NCBI GenBank assembly: GCA_035503055.1 | Contig: DATJTV010000035.1 | Location: forward strand, 1 to 7,403 | Length of the DNA: 7,403 nucleotides | Reading direction: 5' to 3' | DNA from: JAKAWQ01 sp035503055 | Lineage (GTDB): Bacteria; Pseudomonadota; Alphaproteobacteria; Acetobacterales; Acetobacteraceae | Part shown: positions 6,548 to 7,403 of the stretch, in pieces | Position numbering within the stretch: position 1 is the stretch's first letter | Layout: each line of letters begins with the position of its first letter | The notes under the pieces: generated by a model | Seen by the model: the letters and a program-made list of their open reading frames with translations, nothing else | Told to the model about the DNA's origin: nothing | Database searches by the model: none | Made by a program: the position numbers and the translations under genes

Positions 6548-7403
6548 ACGAGACCCCCCTGGCCCAACGTTCGAACAGCCTGCGCACCGGCCCGGACACG
6601 CGCGGGCGCTTCGGCGCCTATGGCGGCCGCTTCGTCGCCGAGACGCTGATGCCGCTCGTCCTCGACCTCGAGCGCGCGTACGAGGAAGCCAAGCGCGACC
6701 CCGAATTCCGCACCGAGCTCGATTACCATCTCGAGCATTATGTCGGCCGGCCGAGCCCGCTCTGGCACGCCGCCCGCCTCTCGCGCGCCCTCGGCGGCGC
6801 CCGCATCTACTTCAAGCGCGACGAGCTCAACCACACCGGCGCGCACAAGATCAACAACTGCCTGGGCCAGATTCTGCTCGCCCGGCGCATGGGCAAGACG
6901 CGGATCATCGCCGAGACCGGCGCCGGCCAGCATGGCGTTGCGACCGCGACCGTCTGCGCGCTCTTCGGCCTGCCCTGCACGGTCTATATGGGCACCACCG
7001 ATGTCGAGCGGCAGAAGCCCAATGTCTTCCGCATGAAGCTCTTGGGCGCCGAAGTCCGTCCCGTCTCCTCCGGCGCCGGCACGCTCAAGGACGCGATGAA
7101 CGAGGCGCTGCGCGACTGGGTCGCCAATGTCCGCGATACTTATTACCTGATCGGGACGGTCGCCGGCCCCCATCCCTATCCGATGATGGTCCGGGACTTC
7201 CAAAGCGTGATCGGCGAAGAGGCGAAGGCGCAGCTCCAGGCGGCCGAGGGCCGGCTGCCGGACGTCGCGATCGCCTGCATCGGCGGCGGCTCGAACGCGA
7301 TGGGCCTCTTCCATCCCTTCCTCGACGATCCCTCGGTCCGGCTGATCGGCGTCGAGGCGGCGGGCGAGGGGCTCGATTCCGGCCGCCAGGCCGCGAGCCT
7401 GCT
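6544..7403 (+). CDS. trpB: Tryptophan synthase beta subunit (3' partial)
   Basis: TrpB condenses indole, channelled from TrpA, with serine to make tryptophan, using pyridoxal phosphate. The visible 286 codons cover roughly the first 70% of a ~400-residue enzyme; the window ends before the stop. The N-terminal landmark is GRFGAYGGRFVAETLMPLV at about 21-39. The PLP Lys is Lys102 in HTGAHKINN, the catalytic Glu is Glu124 in AETGAGQHG (22 residues on, as between Salmonella Lys87 and Glu109), and the phosphate-binding loop is GGGSNAMG at 247-254. The GTG at 6544 is chosen because it gives the expected ~20-residue lead-in and overlaps the preceding stop by 4 bases (GTGA). The next ATG, at 6649, would remove the conserved N-terminus. 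A purine-rich AAGAGAGA at 6529-6536 is a weak ribosome site. Upstream there is no trpF, its usual partner in alphaproteobacteria. Confidence 0.97.
   Translation, partial: MNETPLAQRSNSLRTGPDTRGRFGAYGGRFVAETLMPLVLDLERAYEEAKRDPEFRTELDYHLEHYVGRPSPLWHAARLSRALGGARIYFKRDELNHTGAHKINNCLGQILLARRMGKTRIIAETGAGQHGVATATVCALFGLPCTVYMGTTDVERQKPNVFRMKLLGAEVRPVSSGAGTLKDAMNEALRDWVANVRDTYYLIGTVAGPHPYPMMVRDFQSVIGEEAKAQLQAAEGRLPDVAIACIGGGSNAMGLFHPFLDDPSVRLIGVEAAGEGLDSGRQAASL

Noticed and set aside
6226..7314. Minus-strand frame of 362 codons opposite trpB
   Set aside because: The + strand encodes an unmistakable TrpB with its catalytic Lys and Glu; the antisense frame has no domain.

Overview
The window is a GC-rich, densely packed stretch of bacterial chromosome with every gene on the + strand. 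The gene content points to an alphaproteobacterium, probably of the Rhodospirillales/Acetobacteraceae type. That placement is inference from composition, from the N-terminal style of the SpeD and TrpB proteins and from the alphaproteobacterial look of the RecX; I could not run a search.

Region by region: (i) 3-2864 is the 3' part of a very large gene for an Ala/Pro-rich protein with beta-type segments, a proline-rich linker and a long TPR-like helical C-terminal half; its 5' end lies outside the window. (ii) 2865-2999 is a 135-base leader or intergenic region with small hairpins, a weak promoter-like pair and a 10-codon upstream reading frame ending Pro-Gly-Pro-stop. (iii) 3000-4915 is a tight cluster speD-speE-recX, with gaps of 7 and 1 bases. 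SpeD makes decarboxylated S-adenosylmethionine and SpeE uses it to turn putrescine into spermidine; RecX, a RecA modulator, is attached to their 3' end. A 6-bp hairpin sits at the end of recX. (iv) 5005-6547 holds a secreted protein of unknown function with a strong Shine-Dalgarno site, followed by a polytopic membrane protein related to the haem subunit MsrQ/YedZ. (v) From 6544 to the window end is trpB, the tryptophan synthase beta subunit. It starts at a GTG that overlaps the stop of the MsrQ-like gene and is cut by the window edge after 286 codons.

The ordinary part is the spermidine pathway pair plus trpB. The points that merit a second look are: the SpeD proenzyme has Leu where the family normally has the His needed for self-processing; the speD leader contains a possible Pro-stop leader peptide; recX is carried in the polyamine cluster; and trpB follows, by a 4-base overlap, an enlarged MsrQ-like gene rather than trpF. 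I see no mobile element, CRISPR array, tRNA or rRNA, and no strong case for an entirely new system.
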